Of a stretch of DNA of 64,000 bases, positions 9,044 to 17,813 are shown piece by piece. Positions within the stretch are counted from its first letter, which is position 1; every line of letters begins with the position of its first letter. The position numbers and the translations under genes are program-made. Under the pieces are notes generated by a model, which ran no database searches, had not been told where the DNA came from, and saw only the letters and a list, made by a program, of their open reading frames with translations. The DNA is from Ferrovibrio sp. Its GTDB lineage: Bacteria; Pseudomonadota; Alphaproteobacteria; Ferrovibrionales; Ferrovibrionaceae. Location: positions 62,001 to 126,000 of the forward strand of contig NZ_JAGOLP010000005.1 of NCBI RefSeq assembly GCF_017994015.1, read 5' to 3'.

Positions 9044-9057
9044 ATCCGTCTCTCCCC

Positions 9058-9558
9058 TCAAGCCTTTTTATAATCAAGCAGCAAATCGCAGACCTCGCGC
9101 ACCGCGCCATCGCCGCCGCGCGCCGTGGTGATATAGGCCGCCACGGCCTTCACCTTGGGCCGCGCATTAGCCACCGCAATCGGCAGCCCGATGGCACCCA
9201 GCACACCCAGATCGTTCACGTCATCGGCGACATGCGCCACCTGATCCAGCCCGATGCCAAGCTCGGCGCAGATCGCCTGCAAACGTGGCAACTTGTCGTG
9301 CACGCCCATGTAACAATGCCGGATGCGCAGCCGTTCGGCGCGACGGGCAATTGCGGCTGTGTCGCTTTGGGTGATCAGGCAGACCTGCAAACCGGCCTTC
9401 TGCACCTCGACGATGCCATAGCCATCCTGCACATGATATTTGCGCGCCTCGTTGCCATCCTCGAAATAATACAGCCCGCCATCGGTCAGCGTGCCGTCCA
9501 GGTCCAGCGACAGCAACTTGACACGGGCAAATTTCTCGATCAGCGACGGCGCAAGCAT
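9058..9558 (-). CDS. KdsC-like HAD phosphatase
   Basis: A 166-residue C0-type HAD hydrolase. Motif I is DLDGTLTDG (about 19-27), motif II the Thr/Ser in LITQS, motif III the Lys in HDK, and motif IV DDVNDLGVL. This layout matches 3-deoxy-D-manno-octulosonate 8-phosphate phosphatase and the HAD partner of sialic-acid cytidylyltransferases, both tetrameric cytoplasmic enzymes of surface sugar synthesis. No other Kdo or sialic-acid gene is nearby, so the substrate stays open. It is divergent from the AAA ATPase gene. Confidence 0.8.
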   Translation of the reverse strand: MLAPSLIEKFARVKLLSLDLDGTLTDGGLYYFEDGNEARKYHVQDGYGIVEVQKAGLQVCLITQSDTAAIARRAERLRIRHCYMGVHDKLPRLQAICAELGIGLDQVAHVADDVNDLGVLGAIGLPIAVANARPKVKAVAAYITTARGGDGAVREVCDLLLDYKKA

Positions 9559-9668
9559 GAAAAGCGGTTCCTCCCGGATGGACCGCGCCGATTATGCGCG
9601 AATGCGGCCACCATGCCAGGGGCAACGCTAGGTAAAGCCGGCAAAAATTTGCTATTCTGCACCCCGCC

Positions 9669-10418
9669 ATGCTGACCAGCCCGTTCCTCAAACGCCTGAT
9701 ACTGCTGCCCGAGAAGGCGGCACACGATGCCTTTCCGTTCAACCGCCTGCCATGGCTGGGTGATGACTTCGAGCTGGATTTCACCGCCCCGATCACCATC
9801 CTGGCCGGCGAAAATGGCAGTGGCAAATCGACCTTGCTGGAAGCGATTGCGGCCATGGCCGGCTTTCCGGCCCAGGGTGGTACGCGCGACCATCAATTAC
9901 TGAGCCGCGTTGAAGCCAATCCGCTTGCCGGCGCCCTGCGCGCAAGCTGGCTGCCCAAGATCGGCCATGGTTTTTTCTTTCGCGCCGAGAGTTTCTTCAA
10001 TCTGGCAGATTATATCGACCGCGAAGGCATTCTGGCTTTCTGGGGCAACACGCCGCTACACGCCCAAAGCCATGGCGAATCCTTTCTCGCCACTTTCCGG
10101 CACAAGCTCGCCAGCAAACGGCAGACCTTCTTCATCCTGGACGAGCCGGAAGCCGCGCTATCGCCACAGCGTCTGCGCCAGTTCATCCGTCTGCTGGACG
10201 AATGGCAGACTTCCGGCCGGGTGCAGGCGATCATCGCCACGCATTCGCCGATCATCATGGGCTTGCCGGGCGCCGATCTGCGGCTGATCACGCCGGACGG
10301 CATCCTGCCTTGCGCCTTGCGCGACGTGCCGCATTTCCGCGCGATGCAGGATTTCTTCGCCGATCCGGACAGCTACTACGATGCGGCGGTTAACACGCCG
10401 CTGCCGGATCTGGATTAG
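9669..10418 (+). CDS. AAA-family ATPase, ABC/SMC-like (predicted ATP-binding protein)
   Basis: A 249-residue single-domain ATPase. Walker A is [15 protein letters not shown] (about 38-52), Walker B is TFFILDEPEAALSP (about 155-168), and the switch His is IIATHSP (about 190). There is no membrane domain and no coiled coil. Such stand-alone ATPases (AAA_21-like) act as soluble enzymes or in defence and overcoming-lysogenization-type modules, but no partner nuclease is adjacent. Its stop codon overlaps that of the convergent YcgN gene by 2 bp. Confidence 0.8.
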   Translation: MLTSPFLKRLILLPEKAAHDAFPFNRLPWLGDDFELDFTAPITILAGENGSGKSTLLEAIAAMAGFPAQGGTRDHQLLSRVEANPLAGALRASWLPKIGHGFFFRAESFFNLADYIDREGILAFWGNTPLHAQSHGESFLATFRHKLASKRQTFFILDEPEAALSPQRLRQFIRLLDEWQTSGRVQAIIATHSPIIMGLPGADLRLITPDGILPCALRDVPHFRAMQDFFADPDSYYDAAVNTPLPDLD

Positions 10419-10888
10419 CGCGGTTTTTTCTTCGGCCTGGGCGGGCCGGGATCGTCAACCCAGTCGACGATGTGATGCTCCAGCGGGCCGGCCTTCAATT
10501 CGGATATCGCCTTGCCGCGCACCGAGACGCCGAGCTTGTGCACCAGATCGCGGTCGCCGCTTTTGAGATAATGCCACCAGGGCAGATCCTTGCCGAGATG
10601 CACCCGGCGATAGGCGCAGGTGGCCGGCAGCCAATCCATCTTGGCCACAACAGCCGGGGTCAGCTTGATGCAATCCGGCACGATCTCCTTACGCTTGGCA
10701 TAATTCGAACAGCCACCGGTTTTGCAATCGAGCAGGCGGCAGGCCACATTGGTGGCTTCCAGTGAGCCATCATCATCTTCCAGCCGGTAGAGGCAGCATT
10801 TGCCGCAGCCATCGCACAGCGATTCCCACTCGCTGGTGGTAAGCTGCTTCAGCGTCTTGCTGCGCCAAAAGGGCGGCGGGTTCGGCAT
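10415..10888 (-). CDS. YcgN/UPF0260-family cysteine-cluster protein
   Basis: A 157-residue protein with the family's cysteine pattern: CDGCGKCC (about 26-33), then C in ATNVACRLLDCKTGGC, then PDC. This spacing suggests a metal or Fe-S site. The function of the family is unknown. Length and motif order match UPF0260 closely. The C-terminus is short and basic (PRPKKKPR). Confidence 0.9.
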   Translation of the reverse strand: MPNPPPFWRSKTLKQLTTSEWESLCDGCGKCCLYRLEDDDGSLEATNVACRLLDCKTGGCSNYAKRKEIVPDCIKLTPAVVAKMDWLPATCAYRRVHLGKDLPWWHYLKSGDRDLVHKLGVSVRGKAISELKAGPLEHHIVDWVDDPGPPRPKKKPR

Positions 10889-10903
10889 CGCGGCAAATGC
10901 GCC

Positions 10904-12133
10904 TCAGCGCTTGTTGTGCTTGGCGATGAACGCGGTGACACGCGGGGCGATTTCCTCGCGCCAGCGGCGGCCGTTGAACACGCCATAATGCCCCACGCCG
11001 GCTTGCAGATAATGCTCGCGCTTGGCATTCGGGATGCGCTCGCAGATGGTATGCGCCGCATGGGTCTGGCCGATGCCGGAAATATCATCCAGTTCACCTT
11101 CCACGGTGAACAATGCCGTGCGGTCGATGGCATTGGTATCAACGATCTGGCCACGCCACGGGAAACGCCGCAGCGGCAGCAGATGCTCCTGAAACACGCG
11201 CTGCACCGTCTCCAGGTAATATTCAGCCGGCAGGTCCATCACCGAGAGATATTCGTCATAGAAGGTCTTGTGCTGCCGTGCGCTGTCGCCATCGCCCTGG
11301 ATCAGATGGTGGAACAGCCGCACATGGGCGCCAACATGGCGATCCAGATTCATGCTCATGAAGCCGCTGAGCTGGATGAAGCCAGGATAAACCCGACGCA
11401 TGAAACCCGGATAATTCACCGGCACATGATTGATCACCGAATGCTCAAACCACTCAATCGAGCGTTCCTGCGCCAGCGTGTTGGGCACGGTGGGGCTGAG
11501 CCGGGTATCAATCGGGCCGCCCATCAGGGTCATCGAAGCCGGGCTATTGGCATCGCGCGCCTGATTCATCAGCGCCACCGCCGCCAGCACCGGCACGCTG
11601 GGCTGGCACACGCCCATCACATGCGTGTTGGGGCCAAGATGGTGCAGGAACTGGATCACATAATCGATATAATCATCCAGGCCGAAGGCGCCCTCGCGCA
11701 GCGGCACCTGGCGCGCATCGCGCCAATCGGTGATGTAAACCTCGTGATTGGGCAGCATGGCTTCCGCCGTGCCGCGCAGCAACGTGGCATAATGGCCGGA
11801 AAGCGGCGCCACGATCAGCAGCTTGGGATCACGACCCGGCTCCACGCCTTCACGCTTGAAATGTTTAAGTTGGCAGAAGGGCAGCCGCAGGGTCACCTGT
11901 TCGCTCACCGCATGGCGCTTGCCGCGCACCATGGTGCTCTCGAAGCCGAATTTCGGCTTGTCATAACGCCGCGTGATGCGCTCGAACACTTCCAGTCCGG
12001 CCGCCAAGCCACGCGCCGCCGGCGTGAAGTTAGCCGGCAGATACGGCAGGTTCAGCAGATTGGCATGCGCCTCGGCAACCATACGCATCGGTGCCATGGC
12101 AGCATGCTGCCACTCGTGCAGTTGATAGAGCAT
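10904..12133 (-). CDS. phaZ: Intracellular polyhydroxyalkanoate depolymerase
   Basis: A 409-residue enzyme of the intracellular PhaZ family, which hydrolyses stored PHB on granules in the cytoplasm. The nucleophile is a cysteine in GVCQPSVPVLA (about residue 175), as is characteristic of this family, in place of serine. Asp and His are expected in VEGELDDISG and GVGHYGVFNGRRW near the C-terminus. There is no signal peptide. I place the start at 12133 (MLYQLHEWQ), behind a purine-rich GGGGTGGGA run; a start at 12166 is possible. Upstream lies a TGCA-centred palindrome that could be an operator for the PHA regulator PhaR. Confidence 0.92.
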   Translation of the reverse strand: MLYQLHEWQHAAMAPMRMVAEAHANLLNLPYLPANFTPAARGLAAGLEVFERITRRYDKPKFGFESTMVRGKRHAVSEQVTLRLPFCQLKHFKREGVEPGRDPKLLIVAPLSGHYATLLRGTAEAMLPNHEVYITDWRDARQVPLREGAFGLDDYIDYVIQFLHHLGPNTHVMGVCQPSVPVLAAVALMNQARDANSPASMTLMGGPIDTRLSPTVPNTLAQERSIEWFEHSVINHVPVNYPGFMRRVYPGFIQLSGFMSMNLDRHVGAHVRLFHHLIQGDGDSARQHKTFYDEYLSVMDLPAEYYLETVQRVFQEHLLPLRRFPWRGQIVDTNAIDRTALFTVEGELDDISGIGQTHAAHTICERIPNAKREHYLQAGVGHYGVFNGRRWREEIAPRVTAFIAKHNKR

Positions 12134-12224
12134 CCGGGTCCCACCCCTGAATTGCCGACCGAACAAGCGTTCGATCCATTGACCCGGATAGCATTACAAC
12201 AAAAAGACACCAAGAATAGTTAAA

Positions 12225-12239
12225 TTTTGCACTGCAAAA
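12225..12239. promoter_or_regulatory. TGCA palindrome upstream of phaZ, possible PhaR site
   Basis: TTTTGCA-C-TGCAAAA is a perfect 7-1-7 inverted repeat about 95 bp upstream of the phaZ start in an AT-rich gap. Alphaproteobacterial PhaR repressors bind TGC/GCA-containing dyads. Assignment to PhaR is inference. Confidence 0.45.
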
Positions 12240-12281
12240 AATTTCCTGGCCGGGTACTTGACCCAGTCGGCAGGCCGCGTT

Positions 12282-12899
12282 TCAGAGCGCCGCCTTGACT
12301 CGCTTGGCGATTTCTTCCGGCGTGGCGTTGTGGCGGAAATGCGCCACATATTTGCCATCGCGGCTCATGAGATAGAGAAAGCCGGAATGATCCACCGAGT
12401 AATCCAGGCTGGAATTCGGCAGCTTCACCTTCTGATAATACACCCGATAAGCCTTCGCCACCGCCGCAATCTGTTCCGGCGTGCCGGTCAGGCCCACCAT
12501 GCGATCGTGGAAACTCTGCACATATTCCTTCATCGCCGCCACGGTGTCGCGTTCGGGATCAACCGTGATCAGGATCGGCACCACCTGCTCGGCTGCGGCC
12601 ACGCCCATCTCGTCCAGTGCGATGGCCACTGTCTGTAGCGCGGTGGGGCAGATATCCGGGCAGGAGGTGAAGCCGAAATACACCAGTTGAAGCTTGCCAC
12701 GAAAATCCTTGTCGGTGACGCTGCGGCCTTCCTGATCCGTGAGGCTGTAGGGGCCGCCGATGCTGACCTCGCCGATACCGGCTTCCTGCCGCTCACCACC
12801 ATCAAGCCAGCTCACCAGGGCAAAGCCGCCGAAAGCCAATGCCGCCGCCAAAGCAGCCACAATCACGCCGCGCAGCAGACCGCGCATTGCCGTATTCAT
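12282..12899 (-). CDS. SCO family protein (copper chaperone for cytochrome oxidase)
   Basis: A 205-residue membrane-anchored thioredoxin-fold protein. One N-terminal helix (about 7-30) puts the domain in the periplasm. The copper-binding residues are visible: CPDIC (CxxxC, about 79-83) and the distal His in YSVDHSG (about 168). SCO proteins deliver copper to the CuA site of cytochrome c oxidase. The start ATG overlaps the stop of the pterin dehydratase gene (ATGA). Confidence 0.92.
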   Translation of the reverse strand: MNTAMRGLLRGVIVAALAAALAFGGFALVSWLDGGERQEAGIGEVSIGGPYSLTDQEGRSVTDKDFRGKLQLVYFGFTSCPDICPTALQTVAIALDEMGVAAAEQVVPILITVDPERDTVAAMKEYVQSFHDRMVGLTGTPEQIAAVAKAYRVYYQKVKLPNSSLDYSVDHSGFLYLMSRDGKYVAHFRHNATPEEIAKRVKAAL

Positions 12900-13210
12900 G
12901 ATGCCTTGCCTCCCATTTCCGCTGCTGCCTGATCAATGATGCGCGCAAGCACAATATCACGCTGGCTCAGGCCGCCGGCATCATGGGTGGTGAGCAGGAT
13001 ATCGACCCGGTTCCACACATTGAACCATTCCGGATGGTGATCCGCCTTTTCCGCCGCCAGGGCAATCCGCGCCATGAAACCGAAAGCGGCATTGAAATCC
13101 TTGAAGCGCAGGCTGCGCTGGATCGCATCGCGGCCCGGCACCAGGGTCCAGGCGCTTAATTCGTTCAGCGCCGCCTCGCGTTCAACGCCCGCCAGTTTGG
13201 CAATGGCCAT
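12896..13210 (-). CDS. phhB: 4a-hydroxytetrahydrobiopterin dehydratase
   Basis: A 104-residue protein, the usual size of pterin-4a-carbinolamine dehydratases. The active-site block is [22 protein letters not shown] (key residues His-His and the later His, about 58-80). It recycles the pterin cofactor after aromatic hydroxylation, although no phenylalanine hydroxylase is in the window. The start at 13210 follows GGGGGC; a 50-residue longer frame upstream has no family similarity. Confidence 0.9.
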   Translation of the reverse strand: MAIAKLAGVEREAALNELSAWTLVPGRDAIQRSLRFKDFNAAFGFMARIALAAEKADHHPEWFNVWNRVDILLTTHDAGGLSQRDIVLARIIDQAAAEMGGKAS

Positions 13211-13304
13211 GGAAGCCCCCTGCTCTCGCGCTATACAAAAGTTGCCGTTGCGTTTACCTATCTCGGACATAGTTTCACCGCAACCACCTGGGACAACACG
13301 CCGC

Positions 13305-13721
13305 ATGGCCAGCCATTCACATATCGGTGCGGAGCGCCTGGCGCCGAGCCTCGACGACATTGCAGCGCTGGCCGAAAGCGAGCGCTCCCGCCTGATGCCG
13401 GCCCTGGGCCGCTACCTGGAAGGCATCCCGTTCCGCATCGAGGAATTCGCCGATGACGAAGTGCTGGCGGCGATGGGCATCGAAAATCCCTTCGAACTGC
13501 TGGGCCTGTATCACGGCGGCAGCCTGCTGGCCGAGGAAACCGCCGCCACCGGCACCATGCCGGCGCTGATTTTCCTCTATCGCCGGCCGATGCTGGATTA
13601 CTGGTGCGAAACCGGCGAGCCGCTTGGCCGCGTGGTGCGCCATGTGCTGATCCACGAGATCGGCCACCATTTTGGCCTCTCCGACGACGACATGGAGCGG
13701 ATCGAGGCGGCGACCGACTGA
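13305..13721 (+). CDS. Zincin-like metallopeptidase family protein (DUF1025 type)
   Basis: A 138-residue protein ends with the zinc-protease motif [18 protein letters not shown] (HExxH, about residues 118-122). Length and motif position match the small metallopeptidase family formerly called DUF1025. Its substrates are unknown. It is divergent from the dehydratase gene, 94 bp away, and its last codons lie 1 bp from the convergent sirtuin gene. Confidence 0.88.
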   Translation: MASHSHIGAERLAPSLDDIAALAESERSRLMPALGRYLEGIPFRIEEFADDEVLAAMGIENPFELLGLYHGGSLLAEETAATGTMPALIFLYRRPMLDYWCETGEPLGRVVRHVLIHEIGHHFGLSDDDMERIEAATD

Positions 13722-13722
13722 G

Positions 13723-14424
13723 TTACAGCAGCGCGCGCATAAAGGCCGGCACAATCTCGGATGCCGGGCCGTAGCGTTTTTCGGCAAACACGCTATGGCC
13801 CTCTGAAGGCTCCAGGTTCAGCTCCACCGTATGCGCGCCCTGGCGCCGCGCTTCGGCAACAAAACCGGCCGCCGGATAGACATTGCCCGATGTGCCGATG
13901 GAGATGAACAGGTCGCAGGCGGCCAGCGCCTGCTCGATCTGCGCCATACCAAGCGGCATCTCGCCGAACCACACCACATGCGGCCGCAGATAGCCCGGCG
14001 TGCCACAGGCCGGGCAGGCCGTGGCAAGGTCGATATCCTGCCGACATTCACGCCGATCGCCGCAATTCTCGCAGCGTATCTTGAGCAATTCGCCATGCAT
14101 ATGCAGCAGCCGGGTTGAGCCGGCGCGCTCATGCAGGTCATCCACATTCTGCGTCACCAGCAGAAAATCCCTCGGCCATTGGCGCTCCAGATCGGCCAGC
14201 GCGGCATGGGCCGGATTGGGCGCCGCCTCCAGCAGGTTGCGGCGCCGGGCATTGTAGAATTCATGCACCAGGGCGGGATTGCGCGCGAAGCCTTCCGGCG
14301 TGGCTACATCACGCAGATCATATTGTGTCCACAACCCGTCCTTGTCGCGAAACGTGCCAAGGCCGGATTCCGCCGAGATGCCGGCGCCGGTCAGGATCAC
14401 CAGCGATTGATAGGGTGAAGCCAT
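13723..14424 (-). CDS. cobB: NAD-dependent protein deacylase, sirtuin (CobB type)
   Basis: A 233-residue class III sirtuin. The NAD motif is [15 protein letters not shown] (about 12-26), [12 protein letters not shown] includes the catalytic region and LHMHGE the catalytic His (about 106-111). Four zinc cysteines follow (CENC and CPAC). Tyr and Arg in EFYNARRR mark the desuccinylase/deacylase subclass. It removes acyl groups from protein lysines, for example activating acetyl-CoA synthetase. Confidence 0.93.
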   Translation of the reverse strand: MASPYQSLVILTGAGISAESGLGTFRDKDGLWTQYDLRDVATPEGFARNPALVHEFYNARRRNLLEAAPNPAHAALADLERQWPRDFLLVTQNVDDLHERAGSTRLLHMHGELLKIRCENCGDRRECRQDIDLATACPACGTPGYLRPHVVWFGEMPLGMAQIEQALAACDLFISIGTSGNVYPAAGFVAEARRQGAHTVELNLEPSEGHSVFAEKRYGPASEIVPAFMRALL

Positions 14425-14429
14425 TGGCG

Positions 14430-15089
14430 CTAATCACCATAGCCATAGGCTGGCATGAAGGCGCGGCGTTCCTGTTCCCAGGATTCACGCTCGCGGGCTT
14501 CCTCGGCGCGCTCCCAATCCTCCGCCTCGTCAGCCATCCAGGCATGATCGTCATATCCATCCAGGCGATAAACCTGCTCCGGCGTATAGATCGCGCCGCC
14601 ATGCGAGAGGAAGCTGGAATAGAGCACGAAGCGGTCGCAACTGAAGGCCGGGGCGCTGAACAGCGCATGATGCACCAGATAGGCGCCAAGCCGGTCTATC
14701 GGTGGCTGGTTGAGCCGCGCCAGGGTGACATGCGGGGCAAATTTACGCCGATCCGGCGGCAGACCGAGCCGCGCCATGGCGCCATCGATCTTTTCATGCA
14801 GCCGATCCAGCCCCGGCGCCGGCCGCGTGCCGGCCCACAGGCTGCGGGCAGCGCGCTTGTCGCCGAAAGTGCCCACCCCATGCAGCGCCAGATCAAAGCT
14901 GGGCATCTGGATGCCAGCCAGTTCATCCGCCACATGGCGGGCGGTGCGGCCATCCACTTCGCCGATGAAACGCAGCGTGAGGTGGAATTGCTCAGGATTG
15001 ACCCAGCGGGCGCCGGGCAGGCCGGAACATAATTCGCTCAGGGCCGATGCAGTGGCCTCAGGCATTGAAAGCGCAACGAAGAGACGGAC
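14430..15089 (-). CDS. thpR: RNA 2',3'-cyclic phosphodiesterase
   Basis: The 219-residue protein has the two HxTx motifs of the 2H phosphoesterase family: HLTL (about 39-42) and HVTL (about 125-128). It would open 2',3'-cyclic ends of RNA such as tRNA halves. The last 40 residues are unusual for the family: a run of Glu, Arg and Trp ([20 protein letters not shown]) that looks like a charged helix. The start at 15089 follows GAGGAG; the sirtuin gene follows 5 bp after the stop. Confidence 0.9.
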   Translation of the reverse strand, partial: VRLFVALSMPEATASALSELCSGLPGARWVNPEQFHLTLRFIGEVDGRTARHVADELAGIQMPSFDLALHGVGTFGDKRAARSLWAGTRPAPGLDRLHEKIDGAMARLGLPPDRRKFAPHVTLARLNQPPIDRLGAYLVHHALFSAPAFSCDRFVLYSSFLSHGGAIYTPEQVYRLDGYDDHAWMADEAEDWERAEEARERESWEQERRAFMPAYGYGD

Positions 15090-15173
15090 CATAGGCGGTA
15101 CTCCTCTCACGAGGGGCTTCCCGCGACGGGTTGCGCCGCGAGGCTGGCCAGCCGCCCGGCCGGCTAAGGCATA

Positions 15174-16232
15174 TCAGGCGGCAGGATTGGGTTGATCGCG
15201 ATGGATCGCTGCAATGCCGTCGAGCACCTCCTGCGGCAGTTTGATGTTGATACTGTCGATATCCGCCTTGAGCTGCGCCAGGCTGGTGGCGCCGATGATA
15301 TTGGCGGTAAGGAATGGCTGCGCGTTGACAAAAGCCAGCGCCATCTGCGCCGGGTCCAGGCCATGCTGGCGTGCCAGGGCGACATAACGTTCAGTCGCGC
15401 GCTCAACCTGCGGATTGGAATAGCGCGTGAAGCGGGTGAACAGGCTGAGCCGGGCACCGGCCGGCTTGGCGCCGCCGAGATATTTGCCGGCCAGCACACC
15501 CATCGCCAAGGGCGAATAAGCCAGCAGGCCCACAGCCTCGCGCTGCGCCACTTCTGACAGCGACGCCTCATACCAGCGATTAAGCAGGTTATAGGGATTC
15601 TGGATCGTGGCGATGCGCGGCAGCAGGGCATCCGCCTCGGCCGCGGCAACATGGCGCATCACGCCCCAGGCGGTTTCGTTGGAAACGCCAAAAGCGCGAA
15701 TCTTGCCCACCTTGATCAATTCGGCCATCGCCGCCAGCGTCTCGCTGATCGGCACCGAGTCTTCATCATTATAGGGATACTCGCTACGGCCAAAATTGGT
15801 CGTCACACGATCCGGCCAATGGGTCTGGTAGAGATCGATATAATCGGTGCCAAGCCGCTTCAGGCTTTTGTCTACGGCCTCGAAAATCTGCTTACGGCTC
15901 AAATCCGGCGGCAGGCCGCTATCGCGCAGCCAGCCGAATTCACCACGCGGCCCACCGCCGCGCCCGGCCACCTTGGTGGCGATCACTACCTTGTCACGAT
16001 TCTTGCGCGCCTTGAGCCACGAGCCGATATAACTTTCCGTACGGCCCTGGGTTTCCGCCTTGGGCGGCACCGGATACATCTCGGCAGCATCCAGGAACGT
16101 GATGCCGCGCTCCAGCGCATAATCAAGCTGGGCATGCGCCTCGGCTTCGCTGTTCTGCTCGCCCCAGGTCATGGTTCCCAGGCAGATCAGGCTCACCTGG
16201 ATATCAGTACGACCCAGACGACGAAACTCCAT
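15174..16232 (-). CDS. Aldo/keto reductase, Tas-like
   Basis: A 352-residue TIM-barrel NADPH oxidoreductase. MEFRRLGRTDIQVSLICLGTMTWG opens the fold. The Asp-Tyr-Lys-His tetrad is seen as FLDAAEMY (about 46-53), the Lys in VVIATKVAG and the His in LYQTHWPD. The insertion with PVPPKAETQGRTESYIG matches E. coli Tas-type reductases. The start at 16232 has AAGGA upstream; an earlier ATG at 16340 would add residues unlike the family. Confidence 0.92.
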   Translation of the reverse strand: MEFRRLGRTDIQVSLICLGTMTWGEQNSEAEAHAQLDYALERGITFLDAAEMYPVPPKAETQGRTESYIGSWLKARKNRDKVVIATKVAGRGGGPRGEFGWLRDSGLPPDLSRKQIFEAVDKSLKRLGTDYIDLYQTHWPDRVTTNFGRSEYPYNDEDSVPISETLAAMAELIKVGKIRAFGVSNETAWGVMRHVAAAEADALLPRIATIQNPYNLLNRWYEASLSEVAQREAVGLLAYSPLAMGVLAGKYLGGAKPAGARLSLFTRFTRYSNPQVERATERYVALARQHGLDPAQMALAFVNAQPFLTANIIGATSLAQLKADIDSINIKLPQEVLDGIAAIHRDQPNPAA

Positions 16233-16522
16233 GACGCGTATCCTTACCAGCGAAACACTGACGATATATTGTATGTGTGCGCTGCAAACGACAACAACTA
16301 ATTGCGGTTTATCTGCGCTTTCAGCGGCCGGAAACGTCAAGTTTCGTTACAACATTTCACTGATTAGCGAAAACTCATTTGAATCAATCAGATAAAATCA
16401 CTACACGCTACAGGATAGGTAGCTTGGCGAGGGTATAAACGCTAGGCTATCTGAAGTTTTTTTGGTGGCAGCTGCATTCCATTCCAAATTACCATCCACC
16501 CCTGTTCCGTATCGAAGAGCCT
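16233..16522. other. Divergent intergenic region, AT-richer
   Basis: About 290 bp separate the reductase gene from the glycan-synthase operon. The region is notably AT-richer than its flanks and holds short dyads (GAAAC-N5-GTTTC near 16333, CTGATT/AATCAG around 16361-16390). It should carry both promoters. I see no gene in it. Confidence 0.5.
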
Positions 16523-17806
16523 ATGTCCGATCCAGCCAAGCCCGCCACCAAATCCCTGCCGCTCGGCCGTCTGTTCCGCATCGGCCTTGGTCTGCTGCTG
16601 TTGGGCGTGTTCGGTTATGCCCTGGTACCAGGGGTATTCTACGCCCAGCATCCGGTTGGCCATGTTAATGCCGACCTGGTGACATTGCGGGCTGCGATTG
16701 ATGGTCAATTGGCCTATGGCGATATCCGCGCCGGCCAGCGTGTGCTGCGCGGCCAGCCCATTGCCATGCTGCGCGATCCGCCCGACCGCGATGTGCGGCT
16801 GGCCAATCTGCTGGCCCAGGCCCAGGGGCTGGACGAGCGTATCCAGGGCCTGGACACACAATTGGCGGGGCTGACGCCATTCCTGGAACGGCTGAAAGCC
16901 GATAGCGACAGATTCCGCCTTGCCGTGATGGCCAATCTGGATGCGCAGATCGCCACCGCAGCGGCGCGGGTGAAACAGGGCGAAGCCAATGCCGCTTTGT
17001 TGCGGGCGCAATTGCAGCGCATTGTGCCGCTGGCAGCCAATTCCTTTGCCAGTGCAGCAGAACTGGATCGCCGCCGCGCCGAGGCCGAAGCGGCACAGGC
17101 CGATGTGGTGGCCCTGAAAAAAAACCTGGAAAGAGTGCAGCAGGAACGCGACGCCGCTTCACATGGTGTCTATCTCAGCGATTCCTACAACAATGCCCCC
17201 TATTCGCAGCAGCGCCGCGACGAGATCGAATTGCAGCGCCTCAGCCTGGCCACCCGCAAAGCCGATCTGGAAGCCGAGCGCGGCCAGTTGGAACGCCAAT
17301 TGGCAGCCGAACGGCGCCGCCGCGAAATGACCGGTGTGGCCGCCGTGCTGGCGCCAGTGGATGGCATCCTGTGGCGATTCATGGAAAGCAACGGCAGCAC
17401 GGTTGGCACCGGCGCCGCCCTGGCGCAGATTGTTGATTGCCGGCGGCTGTTTTTTGAAGTGCTGCGGGATCGCCGCGATCCGGAATTGCTGGCGATTGGC
17501 GATGAGGCGAGGGCTGAAATCGACATCGCTAGCCAGCGCGGCAGCTTTCCCGCCAAGCTGATCGGCCTGCGCGGCGAGGCTGATGGCGACCGGCGCGAAT
17601 TTGCTCTTGCCCTGCCCGGCTCGCCGGAACAGATGCGTCTGGTTTTTGCTCTCGATCTGGGCAACAGCATCGCCACTGGCGCCGATAGCTGCCCGATTGG
17701 CCGCAACGGCCGCCTGGTGACCAGCGACACCGTGTTCAGCCGCATCGGTCGCCGCCTGCAAGCTTTGCCCGCCAGCCTGGGCGAGCTGCGCCGGCTGATT
17801 TCCTGA
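16523..17806 (+). CDS. HlyD-type membrane fusion protein of a glycan synthase (BgsB-like)
   Basis: A 427-residue protein with one N-terminal membrane helix (about 18-38). A split biotinyl-lipoyl-like domain (about 48-90 and 270-310; the second half contains VLAPVDGILWRFMESNGSTVG) flanks a long coiled coil (about 90-260, rich in Gln, Glu, Arg). This is the plan of a periplasmic membrane fusion protein. It is followed at once by a processive family 2 glycosyltransferase with a PilZ domain. The same order, fusion protein then synthase, occurs in the bgsBA operon that makes mixed-linkage beta-glucan in Sinorhizobium meliloti. The family is clear; the exact polymer is inferred. Confidence 0.85.
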   Translation: MSDPAKPATKSLPLGRLFRIGLGLLLLGVFGYALVPGVFYAQHPVGHVNADLVTLRAAIDGQLAYGDIRAGQRVLRGQPIAMLRDPPDRDVRLANLLAQAQGLDERIQGLDTQLAGLTPFLERLKADSDRFRLAVMANLDAQIATAAARVKQGEANAALLRAQLQRIVPLAANSFASAAELDRRRAEAEAAQADVVALKKNLERVQQERDAASHGVYLSDSYNNAPYSQQRRDEIELQRLSLATRKADLEAERGQLERQLAAERRRREMTGVAAVLAPVDGILWRFMESNGSTVGTGAALAQIVDCRRLFFEVLRDRRDPELLAIGDEARAEIDIASQRGSFPAKLIGLRGEADGDRREFALALPGSPEQMRLVFALDLGNSIATGADSCPIGRNGRLVTSDTVFSRIGRRLQALPASLGELRRLIS

Positions 17807-17813
17807 AGCCGCC

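Noticed and set aside
9669-10418. AAA ATPase as half of a two-gene defence system
   Set aside because: The neighbours are a KdsC-like phosphatase and YcgN, both ordinary; no nuclease or effector gene is adjacent.
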